A stretch of DNA of 64,000 bases from Altericroceibacterium xinjiangense (GTDB lineage Bacteria > Pseudomonadota > Alphaproteobacteria > Sphingomonadales > Sphingomonadaceae): the NCBI RefSeq assembly GCF_003958635.1, contig NZ_RSEK01000004.1, forward strand, positions 124,001 through 188,000. Direction: 5' to 3'. Below are positions 1 through 9,504 of the stretch, in pieces (position 1 is the first letter of the stretch; each line of letters opens with the position of its first letter). Below the pieces are notes generated by a model. That model searched no databases, was not told where the DNA came from, and saw nothing but the letters and a program-made list of their open reading frames with translations. Both the position numbers and the translations under genes were made by a program.

Positions 1-132
1 CACGACCCCCGCGATCTCCCGCCCCCCGTCCGGCTCCACCATCCAGGCGGCCAGCAGCGGGAAGGAGACCGCGCAAGCGGCTTCCATTTTCCAGTAGGAG
101 CGGAGACGGCGTTCAACCGGGCCAGCCTGCAC
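1..132 (-). CDS. hypothetical protein N-terminus, cut by window edge
   Basis: Reading leftwards, a GTG-started frame stays open to the window edge and gives about 44 residues. It has a hydrophobic stretch (ACAVSFPLLAAWMV) followed by a polar EPDGGRE segment, which could be a membrane protein N-terminus. A GGGAG lies about 8 nt upstream of the GTG. I do not recognise the family, and the start is uncertain because other in-frame starts could apply. The rest of the gene lies outside the window. Confidence 0.35.
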   Translation of the reverse strand, partial: MQAGPVERRLRSYWKMEAACAVSFPLLAAWMVEPDGGREIAGVV

Positions 133-264
133 AACCCAAACTCCCGTTTCGCGACACCCCAAGCTGGCATGATCACCCCGCGCCCGCAATGGGCCGGATT
201 CAGACCCTCGCCTTCGAGGTCGCAAATGGGTGGAGCGGAAAGGAACGCGCTCCACCGCACTCAC

Positions 265-1044
265 TTAGCCCGGCGACGCGGCGGATCCGGCAAGCAGCCC
301 CCCGTCGATGTTGATCTCGGTGCCGGTGACATAGGTCGCTTCATCCGATGCAAGCATGACCGCAATCGCCGCAACCTCCTCCGGCATCCCGAACCGCTTC
401 AGCGGGGTGTCGGCCACCAGCGCCTGCATCCGGACCTCCCGATCGGCCCCCGTGCCCAGCATCGGCTCCCAGATCGATGTCAGAATGGCGGCCGGGTGGA
501 TCGAGTTGCAGCGAATCTTCCACCCTTGCTGCGCGCAGTAGAGCGCAACCGTCTTGCTGTGGTTGCGGATCGCCGCCTTGGAGGAAGCATAGGCACCCGC
601 GAGGGGAATGCCGACCAGTCCGGATCGCGACGAGATGTTGATGATCGAGCCTGTGCCGCTCTCCTTCATCGCCCGGATGGCGTAGCGACAGCCGAGGAAG
701 GTCCCGTCAAGGTTGACCCGGTGGACTTCCCGCCAATCCGCAAGGCTGGCGTGTTCCGGATCGTGGGGCACCATGCTCTGCTCGAACCCCGTTACGCCCG
801 CGTTGTTGACCACCACGTCCGCGGTCGGAACGCTATCGCTCAGCCGCATCCAATCGGCTTCTTTCCGCACGTCGAGCTTTTCGAAGCGGCACCCGATCGC
901 GTCGGCGGCTGCCGCCCCCGCGCCTGCGTCCAGATCGGTGACGACCACGGTGGCGCCTTCTTCATGGAAGCGCGCGGCGATGGCGCGGCCGATGCCGCGG
1001 GCCGCGCCGGTGACGACGCACGTCTTGTTATTCAATCGCTGCAT
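265..1044 (-). CDS. SDR family NAD(P)-dependent oxidoreductase
   Basis: Classical short-chain dehydrogenase of 259 residues, the usual length for the family. Visible motifs are the Rossmann glycine motif [10 protein letters not shown] near residue 12, NNAGV near residue 80, the catalytic serine in [13 protein letters not shown] (Tyr-x3-Lys), and the C-terminal [10 protein letters not shown]. It most resembles the 3-beta/17-beta-hydroxysteroid, cyclohexanol and cyclopentanol dehydrogenase group, cytosolic enzymes that interconvert secondary alcohols and ketones. The substrate cannot be read from sequence. It stands alone, divergent from the chemoreceptor gene and about 400 bp away from it. Confidence 0.85.
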   Translation of the reverse strand: MQRLNNKTCVVTGAARGIGRAIAARFHEEGATVVVTDLDAGAGAAAADAIGCRFEKLDVRKEADWMRLSDSVPTADVVVNNAGVTGFEQSMVPHDPEHASLADWREVHRVNLDGTFLGCRYAIRAMKESGTGSIINISSRSGLVGIPLAGAYASSKAAIRNHSKTVALYCAQQGWKIRCNSIHPAAILTSIWEPMLGTGADREVRMQALVADTPLKRFGMPEEVAAIAVMLASDEATYVTGTEINIDGGLLAGSAASPG

Positions 1045-1441
1045 GATGTTCTCGAAACAGAGTCCTGTCGGCGGATCGCTCCGCTGGCGAGTGTCGTGCC
1101 GCCTTAGCGGTAACGCTGGATCATTTCGAAAACTCCGGGAACCCCTGCTTGTTTAGGCGAAGGCCGCAGGTTGAGCAACGCTGCACCGCCATGACCAGTA
1201 GAACTGGGTCCTCGTCATCTACCTGTCGGCAAGTACGGCTTCCCAGCAGCAGATCTCGGCTGCTTTATAAGCTGAGGAACTTCGTCCTTTCTGCAATTGC
1301 GTTGGGCGCAGCCTGCCAGAATTTTCGCCCGACTTCCCCGCGCGCGAATCACCACACCTACAATGCTTGTGATGGCGCCCTCGTTTCGCTGGGCGCACCG
1401 CCGGCGTTGGCCGCCGGGCTGCGTTTCTTGTGGAGACCACG
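1045..1441. other. divergent intergenic region, no gene seen
   Basis: About 400 bp separate the divergent SDR and chemoreceptor genes, so both promoters should lie here. The segment around TTATAAGC is locally less GC-rich than its surroundings. I see no convincing small ORF, RNA gene or repeat. Confidence 0.4.
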
Positions 1442-3247
1442 ATGAACTTGTCGCGCTACACTATCCGCACCAAACTTCTGTCGTGTCTCGGCTTGTTCGC
1501 TGTCGCCTTCCTGGCGCTCGTTGCCACCCTCAACATCACCGCGCACGCGAATGGAACGGCCTATCAGACGCTTCTGGTCGACCGGGTGCAGCCGCTCCGC
1601 GATCTCAAGACCGTGGCGGACGCCTACGCCGTCAGCATCGTCGATGCCGCGCACAAGGCGCGCAACGGTAACTTCACGATGGAGGAAGCGGCGCAGGCCG
1701 TGGCCGAAGGCAAGCAGCTGATTGCCCAGCGGTGGGGTGCCTACCGCGAAACCTCCATCACCGGACGTGAAGAGGAACTCGCCCGCACCGCCGAGGCGCG
1801 CATGGACAAAGCCGATGCCGAAGTGGAAGTGCTGCAGGACATCCTGCGCCGCGGCGACCGGGACGCTCTCGACCAGTTCGTCGTCCAGCGCCTTTATCCG
1901 GCGATCGATCCGATTTCCGAAACGATGAGCCTGCTCGTGGAAGAGCAGATCACGATTGCCGAGCAAGTCACCGGCGATGCCAGCGCCAGCAACAGCCTTG
2001 CCGGAACGATCGCCATTCTGATCGGGCTGGCGGTGCTCGCCGTGTGGGTCTTCGCGCTCAACGTTTCGCGCAAGAGCATCATCCAGCCCATCGCGTCGCT
2101 TGCGGATACGATGGAAGCTCTGGCGGCCCGGAAAGACGCTTCGATCCCCTACACCGAGCAAAGCGACGAAATCGGCCGGATGGCCCGCTCCTGCGACGTG
2201 TTCCGGAAGGCGGCCGTGGACCGGGCGCTGGCCGAAGAGGAAAACGCGCGCACCCAGCAGCACGTCACAAGCGCGCTGCGCTCTGCGATAGCCGCCATCT
2301 CCGCGGGCGATCTGACGCAGGATCTCAAGGAAGATTTCCCCGCGGAATACGAGGAAGTCCGTCACGATTTCAACGAAGCGCTCACCAACCTTCGCGCGCT
2401 GATCGGCACGGTCATGGCCAGCGCCGCGACGATCCGCACCGGTTCCGACGAAATCGCCCACGCGTCCGAGGATCTGGCGCGCCGGACCGAGGCGAATGCG
2501 GCGAGCCTGGAGGAAACCTCCGCCGCCATCGCGCAAATGGACGAGCGGCTCGGCGCAAGCGCGAAGGCAGCGGGACGGACCGTCGAACGCGCCGATGGAG
2601 CGATCGCCACCGTCAGCGGCGGACGCACGATCGCCGACGAAGCCGTGCTGGCGATGACTCGCGTTTCCGAGAGTGCAAAAGGCATCGACGACGTGATCGA
2701 GGGCCTCGACAAGATCGCCTTCCAGACGCGCGTGCTGGCCATGAACGCGGCGGTCGAGGCAGGGCGCGCAGGCGAAGCGGGCCGCGGCTTCGCGGTCGTC
2801 GCCGACCTCGTCTCCGCCCTTGCGATACGGGCCGAGGAAGAAGCCGGCCGGGCTCGCGACCAGCTGACGGCGACGCAGGCGGAGGTCGGAACCGCTGTCG
2901 AGAGGGTACAGAAGGTCGACGCGGCGCTGGCCGACATCGCCAGCGACGTGGGCGAGGTGCACGCGCTGCTTGGCCAGATGGCTGCCGACAATCAGGCGCA
3001 GGCTACCGCCATCACGCAGATTTCCGCCGCGGTCGGCAGCATGGATCGGTCCACGCAGCAGAACGCCGCCATGGTCGAGGAGACGTCGGCCGCCGCGCGC
3101 AACTTGTCGGGCGAGGTGGAGGCGCTGAGCGACCATGCCTCGCAATTCAAGGTCGGCGATGCCGATCGCTTCGGGAACGCAAAAGGTATCCGGCTTGCAC
3201 CGGTGTCCTCGGCCAAACCGGCGCTGGTCGGCAGGTCGGCAGCGTAA
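1442..3247 (+). CDS. methyl-accepting chemotaxis protein
   Basis: Membrane chemoreceptor of about 601 residues. Order of parts: N-terminal membrane helix (LLSCLGLFAVAFLALVATL), a short helical periplasmic sensor of about 150 residues, a second membrane helix (IAILIGLAVLAVWVFAL), a HAMP segment (SIIQPIASLADTMEALA), then a long cytoplasmic coiled coil with the signalling tip (MNAAVEAGRAGEAGRGFAVVA). ATG was chosen over the GTG four codons upstream because GGAGACC sits 5 nt before it. The tip deviates from the usual consensus: VSALAIRAE where VRxLAxRS is typical, and AFQTRVLAM for AFQTNILAL. No che gene is adjacent, so it is an orphan receptor with unknown ligand. Confidence 0.88.
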   Translation: MNLSRYTIRTKLLSCLGLFAVAFLALVATLNITAHANGTAYQTLLVDRVQPLRDLKTVADAYAVSIVDAAHKARNGNFTMEEAAQAVAEGKQLIAQRWGAYRETSITGREEELARTAEARMDKADAEVEVLQDILRRGDRDALDQFVVQRLYPAIDPISETMSLLVEEQITIAEQVTGDASASNSLAGTIAILIGLAVLAVWVFALNVSRKSIIQPIASLADTMEALAARKDASIPYTEQSDEIGRMARSCDVFRKAAVDRALAEEENARTQQHVTSALRSAIAAISAGDLTQDLKEDFPAEYEEVRHDFNEALTNLRALIGTVMASAATIRTGSDEIAHASEDLARRTEANAASLEETSAAIAQMDERLGASAKAAGRTVERADGAIATVSGGRTIADEAVLAMTRVSESAKGIDDVIEGLDKIAFQTRVLAMNAAVEAGRAGEAGRGFAVVADLVSALAIRAEEEAGRARDQLTATQAEVGTAVERVQKVDAALADIASDVGEVHALLGQMAADNQAQATAITQISAAVGSMDRSTQQNAAMVEETSAAARNLSGEVEALSDHASQFKVGDADRFGNAKGIRLAPVSSAKPALVGRSAA

Positions 3248-3335
3248 TTCGCCGCGGTCCTAGGCGGAAGGAGCGCTGAACGCGCGGCAGGCTCGGCTGG
3301 CAGCGGCGGATCGTGGATTGCCCCTTCGGGAGTGC

Positions 3336-3358
3336 CGGGGTGGGCAATGCCCACCCCG
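3336..3358. terminator. bidirectional terminator hairpin
   Basis: Perfect inverted repeat CGGGGTGGGC / GCCCACCCCG with an AAT loop, sitting between the convergent chemoreceptor and OmpA genes. There is no long T run, so termination strength is uncertain. Confidence 0.6.
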
Positions 3359-3364
3359 CGCGTC

Positions 3365-4267
3365 TCACAAACCGTCGAGACCCTTGCTGACCAGGATGTT
3401 CACCGCCACGCGGCGGTTCTGTGCCTTGCCCTCGGGGGTGCTGTTGTCCGCCAGCGGGTCGGCTTCGGCCATCCCGGTGGGAGTCAGCATGCGATAGGGC
3501 TTCCAGCCGCAAGCCTGCTGGAGATGATTGACCACGCGGCCGGCCCGCTTCTCGCTCAGCTCCTGGTTGTACTCCAGGCTTCCGGTGGAATCGGTGTACC
3601 CGACGACCAGCAGCAGCGCGTTATCCATCGCCTCGGCCTGGCTTGCAGCGGTGCAGAGTTCGTTTCGTGCCTGCGGGGACAGCACCGCCTTGCCAACGTC
3701 GAAGTTCACGTTCGTGGTGCTCTTCACGTTGTACTTGTCGATATCGCCCATGCGGCCGCGCAGCGCCTCTGTGGCCGCGGCGTTCTGATCGATGGCGGCA
3801 CCGTGTTCGGCAAAGCGCTGGTCGGTGCCGTTGTGGATCATCGAGGCGGTCTTGAGATCCTTGTTCTTGAGCTCGATCTCGCTCGCCACCAGGCCGCCGC
3901 TCCACTGCATCGTCTCGACGTCGACCGGCAGGCCGTTGAGCAGCGAAGTCGCCGCAAGCCTGCTGCTGTTGAGGCCCAGGAACCCTCCGCTGGCCTTGAT
4001 CTTCGTGTCATCGGTGATCGTGATGATCGAGCGGGTGCCGTCGGCGCTCGTGACCTGCATCCTGCTTCCGCTGCGCGCGGAGATGATGCCTTCGATTTCC
4101 GGCCCTTCGGTCATCTCGGCCGGGTCGGGCGCGGTCGGTCCATAGACGGTCGTCAGGATTTCGCCTTCGGACCCGTTCTGCGCCTGGGCAGCCACGCTGC
4201 CCGATGCCGGCACCGCCAGCATGGCAAGCAGGAACAGGGTGCCCGGTTTCTTGGAAACGATACTCAT
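3365..4267 (-). CDS. OmpA family outer-membrane/peptidoglycan-binding protein
   Basis: Protein of 300 residues with a signal peptide (LFLLAMLAVPASGSVAAQA), a middle domain of about 120 residues rich in beta strands (residues 50-140, possibly an OB-like or DUF5666-type fold), and a C-terminal OmpA-like peptidoglycan-binding domain at about residues 180-300. The C-terminal domain shows NFDVGKAVLSPQA, GYTDSTGS and NQELSEKRAGRVVNHL, which match the family core that binds diaminopimelate in peptidoglycan. It is probably periplasmic or outer-membrane attached and structural. It is convergent with the chemoreceptor gene and likely monocistronic. Confidence 0.85.
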   Translation of the reverse strand: MSIVSKKPGTLFLLAMLAVPASGSVAAQAQNGSEGEILTTVYGPTAPDPAEMTEGPEIEGIISARSGSRMQVTSADGTRSIITITDDTKIKASGGFLGLNSSRLAATSLLNGLPVDVETMQWSGGLVASEIELKNKDLKTASMIHNGTDQRFAEHGAAIDQNAAATEALRGRMGDIDKYNVKSTTNVNFDVGKAVLSPQARNELCTAASQAEAMDNALLLVVGYTDSTGSLEYNQELSEKRAGRVVNHLQQACGWKPYRMLTPTGMAEADPLADNSTPEGKAQNRRVAVNILVSKGLDGL

Positions 4268-4993
4268 TGCGCTACTCCCTTAAATTGCGCCAGCCGACCC
4301 TGTGTTCGCGGCCTTCGGCCGCCCCCTGTGTGCGTGTCGGCTGTCGGGACTTTCTTCGTCCCGCCTTGTGAAAAACCTGCGGCAGGTACTCTGCACCTGC
4401 ACGCAACGCTGGGTGTTCACGCCGCCCTTGCTGCCACGTGAACACCGGGAGCAGGACCATCGCCTGTGCCGATGGCTGGAGCGCCTTGTGCGATGAGCCG
4501 ATGCAGGTTTCGCCGCGAGACCGTGCCGCCTACGTTGGAAGACTCGGCGGGAGGGAAGGGGAAGAGTGCCTCGCCGGGCAGCCTGTATTTCGAACGGCGC
4601 GGAGCAGCCGGCAAGGTCGGACCTCTGTCTCCATTTGGGAAACGATCGCACAGCCACGGCTTCACGCGTGCCTTCGGCGAGGTCCTATTGACTGTGGCTC
4701 GCCGGGAGGGGCGCGAAAAACGGACATCGCCGTTTCCTACACCCCCACCCGTCTGTCACGCCGACGCGGTTCTTTCCCATCGTCGTGCATCCGCCGCACA
4801 GGAAGGCCCCGCGCAGGCCTCTCACGAGCGCAACAATCTGTCCCGGCAGGGAAAGAACATTTTATTTTCTCGCGGGCGCCCGCGGTGTCGCTCTCGTCTG
4901 TGAAACCCGCAGGAATCTGCCGCAAAGCACCCCGAAAAACGGGTGACACCCGGTTGTAGGACGTGTCAGGTGTGTCAACCTGACGGCTGGCGC
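4268..4993. other. intergenic region, no gene assigned
   Basis: About 725 bp between the start of the OmpA gene and the end of pyk. Several short overlapping open frames exist on both strands, but none has recognisable protein character or a good ribosome binding site. It should hold the ompA promoter. A small hairpin (GTCAGGT, 6-nt loop, ACCTGAC) at 4965-4984 lies just past the pyk stop on the minus strand and may be its terminator. Confidence 0.4.
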
Positions 4994-6451
4994 CTACGAC
5001 TTGGCGTGCTGCTCCAGCTCGTTGCCGGACAGGGTCACCACGTGCAGCAGGTTGGTCGCGCCGGGCGCGCCGAACGGAACGCCTGCCACCATCACCAGCT
5101 TGCTCCCCGGACCGCCATAGCCGTGGCGCAGCGCCATGCGCTTGCCCTTCGCGATCATCTCCTCGAAGCTGCCGATGTCGCGGGTCGGCACCGGGTGCGC
5201 GCCCCACAACAGCGCCACGCGCCGGGCGGTGCTGATCGTCGGGGTCAGGACCATCACGGGCACGGCAGGCCGTTCCCGCGTCACCCGCCGCGCGGTCGAT
5301 CCGCTGGAGGTGAAGACCACGATCGCCTCGATCGGGACCGTGTCGGCAATCGTCATGCAGGAATGGGCCAGCGCATCGGCGGTGGTCGCATCGGGCTTGG
5401 TGCCCACCAGCCGCACGCGCATGCGGTACGCCTCGTCCCGCTCGATCTGGCGGGCGATGCGGGCCATCATGTCCACCGCTTCTTCCGGCCACTGACCGGC
5501 GGCGGTCTCGGCCGAAAGCATCACCGCGTCGCACCCGTCGTACACCGCGTTGGCGACGTCGGACACTTCGGCCCGGGTCGGGGCAGGGCTCTCGATCATC
5601 GATTCGAGCATCTGCGTCGCCACGATCACCGGCTTGCCGGCCAGCCGCGCCGCGTTGACGATCTTCTTCTGCAGCGGCGGCACTTCTTCCGGGTTCAGCT
5701 CGACGCCCAGATCGCCGCGGGCAACCATCACCCCGTCGGACAAGTCGATGATCTCATCCAGCCGGTTGACGGCCTGCGGTTTCTCGATCTTGGCGCACAG
5801 CGCCCCGCGCCCGCCCATCAGGCGCCGTGCCTCGATCAGGTCTTCCGGACGCTGGACGAAGGACAAGCCGATCCAGTCGGCCCCGTGCTGGATCGCGAAG
5901 GCGAGATCCCGCCGGTCCTTCTCGGTCAGGGCCGGGATCGGCACTTCGGTATCGGGCACGTTCACGCCCTTGCGGTCGGAGATCACGCCGCCGACTTCGG
6001 CGATGGTCTCGATCCTTTCGGAAGTGGCCTTGCGCACCCGAAGGCGGATCTTGCCGTCGTTGATCAGCAGGAGCCGGCCTTTTTCCAGCACCTCGAACAA
6101 TTCGGGATGCGGCAGCTCCACTCGCTCGCCGTTGCCCGGGGTGGGATCGCGGTCGAAGGCGAAAGGCTGTCCGTGGGCGATCACGGCCTTGCCCTCGGCG
6201 AAGGAGCCGACGCGCAGCTTCGGGCCCTGCAAGTCGGCCAGAATCGCGATCGGCCGGTTGAACTCCTTCTCCAGCGCCCGAATCGCGTGGATCGAGCCCA
6301 GATGATCGGCGTGTTCCCCATGGCTCAGGTTGAGCCGGAACGCGTCGGCCCCCGCCTTCAGCAGGCGGCGGAGCATTTCGGGATCCCGGCTTGCCGGACC
6401 CAGGGTGGCGAGAATCTTGACCTTGCGGCCGCGCGGTTGAAGTTTTGCCAT
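4994..6451 (-). CDS. pyk: pyruvate kinase
   Basis: Converts phosphoenolpyruvate and ADP to pyruvate and ATP at the end of glycolysis, in the cytosol. The 485-residue length fits bacterial type II enzymes. Diagnostic motifs in order: ILATLGPASRD, FRLNLSHGEH, ADLQGPKLR, the active-site lysine in CAKIEKPQAV, the metal-binding MVARGDLGVE, and ATQMLESMIESPAPTRAEV. The ATG was chosen because MAKLQPRGRKVKILATLGP matches the usual N-terminus; open frame upstream adds nothing recognisable. It is divergent from the DUF1244-gapR pair, a neighbourhood common in alphaproteobacteria. Confidence 0.97.
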   Translation of the reverse strand: MAKLQPRGRKVKILATLGPASRDPEMLRRLLKAGADAFRLNLSHGEHADHLGSIHAIRALEKEFNRPIAILADLQGPKLRVGSFAEGKAVIAHGQPFAFDRDPTPGNGERVELPHPELFEVLEKGRLLLINDGKIRLRVRKATSERIETIAEVGGVISDRKGVNVPDTEVPIPALTEKDRRDLAFAIQHGADWIGLSFVQRPEDLIEARRLMGGRGALCAKIEKPQAVNRLDEIIDLSDGVMVARGDLGVELNPEEVPPLQKKIVNAARLAGKPVIVATQMLESMIESPAPTRAEVSDVANAVYDGCDAVMLSAETAAGQWPEEAVDMMARIARQIERDEAYRMRVRLVGTKPDATTADALAHSCMTIADTVPIEAIVVFTSSGSTARRVTRERPAVPVMVLTPTISTARRVALLWGAHPVPTRDIGSFEEMIAKGKRMALRHGYGGPGSKLVMVAGVPFGAPGATNLLHVVTLSGNELEQHAKS

Positions 6452-6509
6452 GGCGGCAGGCCTATGGCAGAGCGGGGCGACAGGCAAGATCACAGGGAAA
6501 GGAACCTAT

Positions 6510-6821
6510 ATGTCCGACCAGACCGATCCGCTCGACCAGCTGCCCGACGACGTCGCCGCCGCGGCGTTTCGCCGCCTCGTCCGCCACTTGCGCCACCGGC
6601 ACGATGCGCAGAACATCGACCTGATGGGACTTTCCGGGTTCTGCCGCAATTGCCTCGCCGACTGGATCCGGGAAGGCGGCTACTCCGGCGACAAGGCCGA
6701 AGCGCGCGAGCTGATCCACGGAATGCCGATGGATGAATGGAAGGCCAGGCACCAGAGCGAGGCGACGGCCGAACAGCTCGCGCTGATGGAAGCGAGCGTC
6801 AAGCGGAACCAGGGTATCTAG
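6510..6821 (+). CDS. DUF1244 family protein
   Basis: Small cytosolic protein of 103 residues matching the DUF1244 family of alphaproteobacteria, with the characteristic GLSGFCRNCLADW segment (paired cysteines and an aromatic) and a helical C-terminus (GMPMDEWKARHQ). No function has been established that I know of. It starts at ATG preceded by AAAGGAA and lies between the divergent pyk gene and gapR. The conserved Cys-x2-Cys may bind metal, which is inference. Confidence 0.85.
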   Translation: MSDQTDPLDQLPDDVAAAAFRRLVRHLRHRHDAQNIDLMGLSGFCRNCLADWIREGGYSGDKAEARELIHGMPMDEWKARHQSEATAEQLALMEASVKRNQGI

Positions 6822-6924
6822 GGAAAAATCCTGCCCTCGCTTCACCCGACTCGTTCGGGGCGCTATCAGCCCGCCCGAATCTGAAAAACCCCGAACCTGA
6901 ACCCCCGAACCTAAACCGGAGTGA

Positions 6925-7167
6925 ATGACGATGGCCGAAGCCACCGATGACCGCCTGCGCCTTCTGATCGAGCGGGTCGAGCGCCTTGAAGAAGAGAAGA
7001 AGGGCATCGCCGACGATATCCGCGATGTCTACGCCGAGGCGAAGGCGGTCGGCTACGACGTCAAGATCATGCGCCAGATTGTACGCCTGCGGAAGATGAA
7101 GCCCGACGACCGGCGCGAAATGGAAACCATTCTCGACACGTACAAGGCAGCGCTCGGCCTCGGCTGA
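6925..7167 (+). CDS. gapR: GapR-like nucleoid-associated protein (DUF2312/UPF0335)
   Basis: Eighty-residue, strongly helical, charged protein matching the DUF2312 family whose Caulobacter member GapR encircles overtwisted AT-rich DNA and supports replication and topoisomerase action. The family core is visible: [33 protein letters not shown] and [18 protein letters not shown] lies 4 nt before the ATG; a second ATG two codons on is possible. It probably forms dimers or tetramers through its coiled coil. The last codons sit in a 21-bp direct repeat that is duplicated just downstream. Confidence 0.9.
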   Translation: MTMAEATDDRLRLLIERVERLEEEKKGIADDIRDVYAEAKAVGYDVKIMRQIVRLRKMKPDDRREMETILDTYKAALGLG

Positions 7168-7208
7168 CGCCTGCGACCGCTGGCAGGGCAGCGCTCGGCC
7201 TCGGCTGA
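7147..7208. repeat. 21-bp direct repeat over the gapR stop codon
   Basis: GCAGCGCTCGGCCTCGGCTG followed by A occurs twice, 41 bp apart. The first copy encodes the last residues and stop of gapR; the second lies in the spacer. It looks like a small local duplication. Confidence 0.85.
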
Positions 7209-7313
7209 GGCACGCTTTCGCCGGAATGAGCAGCACGGGCGGCAGAACGCGGAACGCCCGTGCCTTCCGGTCCATTGGAACTCGCAAACCCTGTTCACGC
7301 GAGGATCCCTGCC

Positions 7314-8195
7314 ATGCCCGATGCCACCCGCACGCCCGATGTCGATGCCGCCCACATAGAGCCGATCCACCAGGACGGCCTGCCGGGGCACGAATCGCAG
7401 CTTGAGCCGAAGCCCGACTGGCAGCCCCGCTATCCCGGGTCCGGCCGCTTGAAGGGCAAGGTCGCCCTGATCACCGGCGGTGACAGCGGCATTGGCCGCG
7501 CCACCGCCGTGCTGTTCGCCCGCGAAGGCGCCAAGGTCGCGATCGCCTATCTTTGCGAACACGACGACGCGAAGAAGACGGAACGGATCTGCCGGGAAGA
7601 AGGGGCCGAAACGCTCGCCATCCCTGGCGATCTCGGCGATCCGGACCACGCAAGGGAGGTGGTCCGGCAGGTGATCGACGAGTGGGGGCAACTGGACGTG
7701 CTGGTCAACAACGCGGGTGAGCAGCACGCGGCCAGGGACGTGACGGACATTGCCCCGGAACAGCTGCAGCGCACCTTCCAGACCAACATCTTCGCGATGT
7801 TCTACCTCGTCCAGGCCGCTCGCCCGCACCTGAAGAAGGGTGCGGCGATCATCAACACCACCAGCATCACGATGTATCAGGGCTCGCCCGAATTGCTCGA
7901 CTACAGCGCGACCAAGGGCGCGATCACGGCGTTCACACGGTCGCTCAACGACAACCTGATCGGGGACGGGATTCGCGTAAATGCAGTCGCGCCGGGACCG
8001 ATCTGGACGCCGCTGAACCCGATGGGCGGCGCTCCGAAGGAAAAGATTGCGAAGTTCGGGGAAAGCACCCCAATGGGCCGGCCGGGCCAGCCGAACGAAG
8101 TTGCCCCGTGCTACCTCTTTCTTGCCTGCGAGGATTCGTCCTATATGTCGGGCCAGGTGCTGCATCCGAATGGAGGAACGGTCGTCGGTGGCTAG
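7314..8195 (+). CDS. SDR family oxidoreductase (YghA-like)
   Basis: Short-chain dehydrogenase of 293 residues with the roughly 40-residue N-terminal extension typical of the YghA/general-stress SDR group ([20 protein letters not shown] is seen before the Rossmann fold). Motifs: [20 protein letters not shown], the catalytic serine in INTTSIT, YSATKGA, and the C-terminal GQVLHPNGG. Cytosolic NAD(P)-dependent reductase; substrate unknown. ATG chosen because GAGG lies about 9 nt upstream. Relatives are often general stress proteins, but no stress promoter was confirmed here. Confidence 0.85.
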   Translation: MPDATRTPDVDAAHIEPIHQDGLPGHESQLEPKPDWQPRYPGSGRLKGKVALITGGDSGIGRATAVLFAREGAKVAIAYLCEHDDAKKTERICREEGAETLAIPGDLGDPDHAREVVRQVIDEWGQLDVLVNNAGEQHAARDVTDIAPEQLQRTFQTNIFAMFYLVQAARPHLKKGAAIINTTSITMYQGSPELLDYSATKGAITAFTRSLNDNLIGDGIRVNAVAPGPIWTPLNPMGGAPKEKIAKFGESTPMGRPGQPNEVAPCYLFLACEDSSYMSGQVLHPNGGTVVGG

Positions 8196-8220
8196 TCCAT
8201 GGGGAAAACCGGAAGCGGGG

Positions 8221-8538
8221 ATGATCGTCTCCACCACTTCGTCGATCGAGGGACGCCCGGCGCGCGAATATCTCGGCGTCGTCACCGGGGAGGTGATCGT
8301 TGGGGCGAACGTGTTTCGGGACTTGTTCGCCTCGATCACGGATCTCGTCGGCGGCCGCTCCGGCAAGTACGAGGAAGTTCTCGCCCGGGCGCGCAAGGAA
8401 GCCCTGGCAGAAATGCAGGAACAGGCACGGCAGCTTGGCGGCAACGCCGTGATCGGCGTGGATATCGACTACGAAGTGCTGGGCAGCAACGGATCCATGC
8501 TGATGGTCAGCGTGTCCGGAACGGCCGTGGTGATCTAG
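8221..8538 (+). CDS. YbjQ/UPF0145 family heavy-metal-binding-domain protein
   Basis: Protein of 105 residues with the signature of the YbjQ family: an N-terminal strand [13 protein letters not shown], the central [16 protein letters not shown], the helix [19 protein letters not shown], and the closing [13 protein letters not shown]. Family members form ring-shaped pentamers in crystals, but the role is unknown. It follows the SDR with a 25-bp gap and may be co-transcribed. An in-frame GTG start about 11 codons upstream is possible but lacks family similarity. Confidence 0.85.
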   Translation: MIVSTTSSIEGRPAREYLGVVTGEVIVGANVFRDLFASITDLVGGRSGKYEEVLARARKEALAEMQEQARQLGGNAVIGVDIDYEVLGSNGSMLMVSVSGTAVVI

Positions 8539-8671
8539 CCGGAGCCATCCAGCCGGGGTCATCTAGCGGGTCGGGCTGGATTGCCCCTGGCGCCGTGCTT
8601 CGCTAGAGGCGCGAGGGTAAGGGATTTCCGCTTCCGGAATCCACTGAAAAGCACCACTTTCTGGGGTTGAA

Positions 8672-9415
8672 ATGGCCGGCCATTCCAAATTCAAGAATAT
8701 CATGCATCGCAAGGGCGCGCAGGACAAGAAGCGCTCGGCGATGTTCTCCAAGCTGTCTCGTGAGATCACTGTCGCCGCGAAGATGGGTACGCCCGATCCG
8801 GACATGAACCCGCGCCTGCGGCTCGCCGTGAACGCGGCCAAGGCGCAGTCGATGCCGAAGGACAACATCCAGCGCGCGATCGACAAGGCGAGCGGCGGGG
8901 ACGCCGAGGATTACGAGGAAATCCGCTACGAAGGCTACGGCCCCGGCGGCGTGGCCCTGATCGTCGAGGCGCTGACCGACAACCGCAACCGCACCGCGAC
9001 CAATGTGCGCACGGCGTTTTCCAAGAACGGCGGCAATCTCGGCGCGAGCGGCGCGGTGAGCCACGGGTTCGAGCGCAAGGGACTGATCGAATACCCGGCC
9101 AGCGCCGGCAGCGAGGAGAAAGTCCTCGAAGCCGCGATCGAGGCCGGGGCCGACGACGTCGAGTCGACTTCGGACGGACACACGATCTGGACGGAGATGG
9201 ACAGCTTGCACGAAGTCGCTTCAGCGCTGGAAAAGGCGCTGGGCGAAGCGGAAAGCGTCAAGCTCGCGTGGAAGCCCAACCTCACGGTCGACGTTGCGGA
9301 AGGCGATGTGGAAACGCTGTTCAAGCTGATCGACGCGCTTGACGATGACGATGACGTCCAGACCGTCTGGGGCAATTACGAAGTGTCGGATGCGGTGATG
9401 GAGAAGCTGGGGTGA
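8672..9415 (+). CDS. yebC: YebC/PmpR-TACO1 family protein
   Basis: Cytosolic protein of 247 residues of the YebC/TACO1 family, with the canonical N-terminus [18 protein letters not shown], the central [20 protein letters not shown] and the [14 protein letters not shown] segment. Family members have been described as transcription factors and, more recently, as ribosome-associated factors that relieve stalling at proline-rich stretches. In many bacteria yebC precedes ruvC, as here. A 30-codon ORF begins inside its stop codon and ruvC follows, so the three are probably translationally linked. Confidence 0.95.
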   Translation: MAGHSKFKNIMHRKGAQDKKRSAMFSKLSREITVAAKMGTPDPDMNPRLRLAVNAAKAQSMPKDNIQRAIDKASGGDAEDYEEIRYEGYGPGGVALIVEALTDNRNRTATNVRTAFSKNGGNLGASGAVSHGFERKGLIEYPASAGSEEKVLEAAIEAGADDVESTSDGHTIWTEMDSLHEVASALEKALGEAESVKLAWKPNLTVDVAEGDVETLFKLIDALDDDDDVQTVWGNYEVSDAVMEKLG

Positions 9416-9504
9416 GGAACTGGAAAGGATGGGCGGCGGCCGGGCTGGCGCTCATCCTGCTCTGGTGGCTGCTTTCTGGCGGATTCTTCATCCATGGCCG
9501 CTGA
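9412..9504 (+). CDS. 30-residue single-pass membrane microprotein between yebC and ruvC
   Basis: A GTG overlaps the yebC stop (GTGA) and opens a 30-codon frame ending immediately before the ruvC GTG. The product has a basic aromatic start (RNWKGW), one membrane segment ([19 protein letters not shown]) and a short tail (IHGR). The exact tiling, stop to start without gaps, supports translation by coupling. I know of no named family. Alternatively it is only a spacer whose translation feeds ruvC. Confidence 0.55.
   Translation: MRNWKGWAAAGLALILLWWLLSGGFFIHGR

Noticed and set aside
2044-3279. Long second frame inside the chemoreceptor gene
   Set aside because: Composition is low complexity (Arg/Gly) and it lies wholly within the chemoreceptor, which has all expected domains.
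4943-6736. A 597-codon plus-strand open frame opposite pyruvate kinase
   Set aside because: No protein family character, and its antisense partner is an unambiguous pyk.
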